Shown here in pieces: positions 59,815 through 64,000 of a DNA stretch of 64,000 bases. Position 1 is the stretch's first letter, and the number at the start of each line of letters is the position of its first letter. The stretch is taken from positions 418,550-482,549 of the forward strand of contig WNYE01000014.1 in assembly GCA_021396245.1 (NCBI GenBank). The letters run 5' to 3'. A program made the position numbers and the translations under genes. The notes under the pieces are model-generated. The model was not told the origin of the DNA. It saw nothing but the letters and a program-made list of their open reading frames with translations, and made no database searches. Origin of the DNA: Sporothrix humicola (lineage: Eukaryota > Ascomycota > Sordariomycetes > Ophiostomatales > Ophiostomataceae).

Positions 59815-62800
59815 GGCTGGCTATTTGCAGTGAAGTTGATACGTGTATGTGGTGGTGTATTAGTTGTGAAGCACAAGAAATAAATGGTGGCGATGTTTTG
59901 AGGTGAGAACGGTGTGATGCGAGAGTAGTCAAGTATACAGGTGGTCAAGAGAAAAGACGTCGAGTTAAGGACGGGGAGGTATCCGATTTATAAGGGCAAA
60001 AGGTGCGGTGGCAGGAAATAGATCAGGGAGCGGAGAAGTGGTGAAAGGACAGATAAAAAGAAATGAAAAATCAAATGAAGGGAAAGCTTTCTATTTGTAC
60101 TTGATAGGACTCCATGTTGAGGGCAGGGCCTTGCAGTATGGGGGCGTGCGCGTAAGTGTAAGTGAAAAGGAGCGAGGACCTTGGGGGTGTAAGTCACTCT
60201 TGGTCATGGTAGGCTGCGGGAGGTACAATGAAGGAAGGGGAGGGGGGTGAAGTCGACGGAGGACAAGCCAATAGAAAGACGTACCCTGTAACAAGAAACA
60301 GTCTGACGAGGGTTGGTCTGCAGCCGATGAGCAAAAATACATCCTTCTAGCTTCTTCTTTTTTGCTTCCTCTTTTCTCTCTCCCACTCTTTTTTTTTTTT
60401 TTTCACGAATCAGGCCAAGACTTCTTGGAGGTGTTGGGGTAGCAAAAGTAAGCTCGTAGCTGGGGCTGTATTTATCTGCACTTTGCAGCTGTCATCCAGG
60501 ATCATATGTTCCGAGGGCAAAATACTTTTGCTTTTTTTTCTCGACTGGCCTGATTTCGTGGTTGAATCTTGGCACATGGGGTATGGGCGTGTGGTTTTTG
60601 TAAAATGTGTGTCTATGTGCAGTGCAAGAAGTTGTCTCTGCCAAGGAGTGTGCGCTATCCACACCCCCCACGGTGACGGTGAGCGGGATAACAAGGTGAG
60701 AAAACGGGGAGAACAATAGCGCGGGAGGTGAAGGGACGCTCCGAGAAAGCTCGTAGCTTGGATCTAAGACATCCTTTCCCTTTTGTTCCCGTTGACCCAA
60801 GGAGGAATTCCCAAGTCCTGGAAAGCTGACAGCTTCGAAATTGTCCGCCTGGGCAGCCAATAGCGGCATTTGGGCCATGTGGTACAAAAAGGCAACGTAA
60901 ATACTGCAGCACATCTCGTTTATCGATTTGGTGACGGGTAGGTAGCATGAAACAATGCAGAGAGTGCATGCAAAACACTTGGAAGTGCGAACACGCGTGC
61001 GAACTTCATGATGAAAAACGATAGAAGACGGCGGCGAGCGGATGTGTGCATGAGTGGAAAATTAAAAAAAGAGGAAAATGAAGGGCGGCCGGAAAAAAAA
61101 AAAAAAAGAAAAGAAAAAGGAGAAACAGGGACAAACAAACAAATCGCATGAATAACAAGAGGCGGTGGGTGAGAGAAAAGGTCCCTGTCACGGCGATCGG
61201 TGGATTCTTCTGTTGGTGATGAGCATATGAGCAGATGGCGGTCGGGATAGTCCTGGAGATGAGGCTAGGGCAAAAAGCGGTATTCGTACTCCGGCAACAA
61301 AGGCACGGCGTGCAGAAAATAGAAGCACATGACACTTCTGGAGGAGCACCGTAAGTGTGCTGTTGTGCATGCAGGGGACAGAGTGCGCGTTAAATAGACG
61401 CGAGTGACAGAATGGAACGTCGAAGAGGTATTGTTTGGGCGTGCGCACGACGTGTTGATACCTCGTAGATAGCAGGACATGGATCAAGGGTTGAGAGTGA
61501 AATGGGGAGTGGAAGGTGTGGAATTGGAATAAGAGGACCTCGAGGACTTGTCAGGCTTGTGCAAAGATGAGCAAAGAAGAGCAGAAAAGGGCGAATTGCT
61601 CCGATGCGCACCAGACGAGGCCAGCCGTATCTCATACTCCTTTGAGAAAGACGCCATCGTGCAGAAGATAGAAAGAACCAGATGACAGAGAAGGTCGGAG
61701 CAAAGAAATGCAAAAACGGCCTAGCGCGAATGCAGTGGCGCCCGGAAAGAGAATCTCTCGTCAAACCAGGAAGATGAGGCACATAAATGGGAGCATAAAT
61801 GGCGTACGACGGCAGACGACTGATGCTCCAAGTACGAGGGGCTTCGTGGCCTGTAGCCATCTGAGGAAGTGCATATTCGTCACGCCGTAGGCCTCCTTTG
61901 TCGTCGTCTGGCTTTGACTGTTGACAGTTTTTCTCAGCTCCTGTTCTTGGTCCGTTCTTGGTTGTCTGTTGGAGGAGGGGTGCATTCGTTGACCGACTAG
62001 GTAAGGTTCCAAGGAGACCAAGAGACATGTACCTTGTAAGACGGGGCCCCATGCGAGGGCCCAAGAGACACCAGTCAGAATGACAGAAAGAGCCATGATA
62101 CATCAAAGATGAACCTTGTCGGTTGGGCCCACGGCAATCCTTTTCTGTGCCCTTGACAAGCAGCACGGGGCGCTCTCGGATGTTTCCCCATACACACAGG
62201 CTCTGGCATCGACGGATTGGGAGGTCGGCGAGAGGAAAAGCATGAAGACGTGCGAGAAGTAGAAGAAGTGTAAGAATGATCAGCACTGAAGGTGTTGAGA
62301 ACGATGTTCATGCAGGAAGTGCAGTGGTGAAGGAATGCAGAAGGCCAGTACGTTGGATGTATGCATCCTTCGTAAAATAAAACCAAACAGAGGCAGAGAG
62401 GGAGAAAAAAGAGGGAGAATAAAAACCCACAGCAAAGGGGAGTAGACAGAAAAGGTCATGTACAGAGACCCACCACCGTGGCCGTTTATCGCGGTTGTTC
62501 TGTCTCGTTGGCTTGCTTGTTGTCTGTTGCCCGATCCCTCTCTGACCGTTCCGTCTGGATTTGGCCCCCATCTGACATAGGATATGGAAAGCTGTTCCCT
62601 CACTTTCCATTTCCGTTTGCAGTTTTGATTATTTTTGCAATTGCTGCAGGTTTCTTTCTGGTCATCTGGGTGCTCTGGCCCACACCGTAGAATGCAAAGT
62701 GCCTGCTGCCGTCGTATTTGCTCTCTTTGTGATTTTCCAAAGTCGGTGAAGAAGGTGCCTGGCTAGACAGTAGTAGTACGGAGCATGTTGTACGGCATAA

Positions 62801-63925
62801 TCCTCAAGATATTCGTGTAGTGTGGCCCATTTCCGATAAAAATAAAGAGGGCCCTTGCGCAGTAGCTTCTGGAAAAGCTACCCGAGGGAGTGGAAAGCTT
62901 GAGGCCTTGCGTTCAAGCTTGGAGCAGACAACGGCTTTTTGAACAGAAGTGGGGCTAAAGCGGAGTTGTGAGAGAGAATGGAACGCTGCTGTTGAAAAGG
63001 GAAGAGGCTGCAATGCATATTTCTTCGTATCTTTATTGTCGCTGAAACCTGGGAGTCACTGACAGTTGCAGTTGGTGGCTGAAGAGTTAAGAACCACATT
63101 ATCAAATAAAAAAGGCCTCCAATTGCCTATCGTTGGTATCGCATGCCAACATGGATACTGAAGCAGTCTTTGTGGTGGCTGCACCTCTTGGCTTTGGAGT
63201 CACTCGTGATATCCCATTGTGGTACTCCGTATTTTGTTCGTATCGTGGCTGCCTTTTCTCCCTCCTACTTCTTCCCTTTCATTGCTTGGCCATGTATTTT
63301 TTTCTGGCTCGGCACAACATCGCCTGGGGTCTGTTGGCAAAACGAACACAAAACGCTGTGGCTCTGTCTTCACTTCGCTGGCTTCTACTCGGATGCCTTC
63401 CCCGACATCGTGGTGGGGGAGTGAAGAGGGCTGTGTCCTGAGTAGAAACTTGCAATGCGAGCATTGTACGTCGTACGTTGTACTGCATTTTGATGCAGTG
63501 CCGTTGCCCTAATGCCTGTAATCTTTTTTGAAGCCAGAGGTTTTGCTGGGATGGTGTCGTCTGACAGCCCTATGGTGGGCGTCGGGTCACGGTAGTCGCC
63601 TCAAGCCTGAAGGATTTGTTTGACTCTTGGTGGATGGGAAGGGGTGGGTGGTTCTCAACGGTGGTTCGTCAGAACGCATGATGGGCGTTGGCAAAACCAA
63701 GAAAAATGGCGAAGGCGTGCAGAATTATGGGATCGCACATAAATCGAGGCTTACGACCTCATAAATGGCCTGAGGCCGAGACCCTGGCTTGTATCGCTGA
63801 TGGGTTCATCTTGAAAACAAAAGCCAGGGTCTTAATGGCTCTTATTCGGTCTCTTTCACCCATAGTTGTTTGCAATTGGGACCTGGTTTCATTGATGTTA
63901 GTAAGTTTCTGGTGCCTTTACCCTC

Positions 63926-63927
<2 letters not shown>
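59815..63927. other. 4-kb region without a supported gene
   Basis: It includes the promoter and leader of the minus-strand gene starting at 59814. The minus strand is pyrimidine-rich over much of 60000-62600, which explains long stop-free frames such as 61390-62286. A TACTCCGTATTTT motif lies at 63223-63235. No tRNA, transposon or domain-bearing frame was recognised. Confidence 0.5.
63223..63235 (+). promoter_or_regulatory. TACTCCGTATTTT motif
   Basis: Third exact copy of the 13-mer in this window; identical to the 36139 copy over 14 bases (next base G). No adjacent gene is known because the window ends 0.8 kb downstream. Confidence 0.4.

Positions 63928-64000
<73 letters not shown>
63928..64000 (+). 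repeat. 73-base poly-G run at the window end
   Basis: The last 73 bases are all G with no interruption. Natural G runs this long are very rare. A sequencing or assembly artefact at a contig end is the simplest reading. Confidence 0.95.

Noticed and set aside
61390..62286. 298-codon minus-strand open frame starting with a hydrophobic segment
   Set aside because: The minus strand here is pyrimidine-rich, which removes stop codons. Other frames are open too, no domain is recognisable and composition is like a leader.

Overview
This window is nuclear DNA from a filamentous ascomycete. Short introns are common, with GTAAGT-like donors, CTAAC/CTGAC/ACTAAT branch sites and CAG/TAG acceptors. Serine-, glutamine- and histidine-rich regulators, pyrimidine-rich leaders and families typical of Pezizomycotina (Zn(II)2Cys6 factor, Flc/Pkd2-type TRP-like protein, DUF4419 secreted protein, Bot1/mS45) are present. 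A sordariomycete is likely, but I cannot name the genus. No rRNA, CRISPR, prophage, transposase or secondary-metabolite core gene was seen.

Left part (1-18.9 kb): a zinc-finger-like protein of unknown function on the minus strand (1476-3851), a 7.4-kb gene-poor stretch, an intron-split 59-residue zinc-ribbon microprotein (11245-11497), another gene-poor stretch with a GACGCCT minisatellite, and the mitochondrial ribosomal protein mS45/Bot1 (16196-17684, minus).

Middle (18.9-34.4 kb): a four-exon TRP-like membrane protein; an intradiol ring-cleavage dioxygenase that converges on a Trm44-type tRNA methyltransferase; a possible small secreted protein; a four-exon cyclase-family protein; tRNA-Thr(CGU); a NAPE-PLD-like metallo-hydrolase; and a secreted DUF4419 protein.

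Right part (34.4-64 kb): an SRPK-type kinase with a 1.9-kb first intron, convergent with the elongation factor Spn1/IWS1. IWS1 is divergent from a Brr6/Brl1 nuclear-envelope protein. Then come a large Zn(II)2Cys6 transcription factor, an intron-containing tRNA-Thr(UGU) with an odd internal duplication, 6 kb of low-complexity intergenic DNA, a four-exon protein of unknown function, and 4 kb without a convincing gene that ends in 73 consecutive G.

The genes are mostly unrelated housekeeping or regulatory loci and do not form an operon-like or cluster-like system. The dioxygenase and cyclase-family genes could both serve aromatic catabolism, but they are separated by unrelated genes. The most interesting points are the 59-residue protein, the tRNA-Thr(UGU) gene structure, a 13-bp motif present in three distant intergenic places, and a dense CTGTCA array. 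Nothing here clearly amounts to a new biological system.
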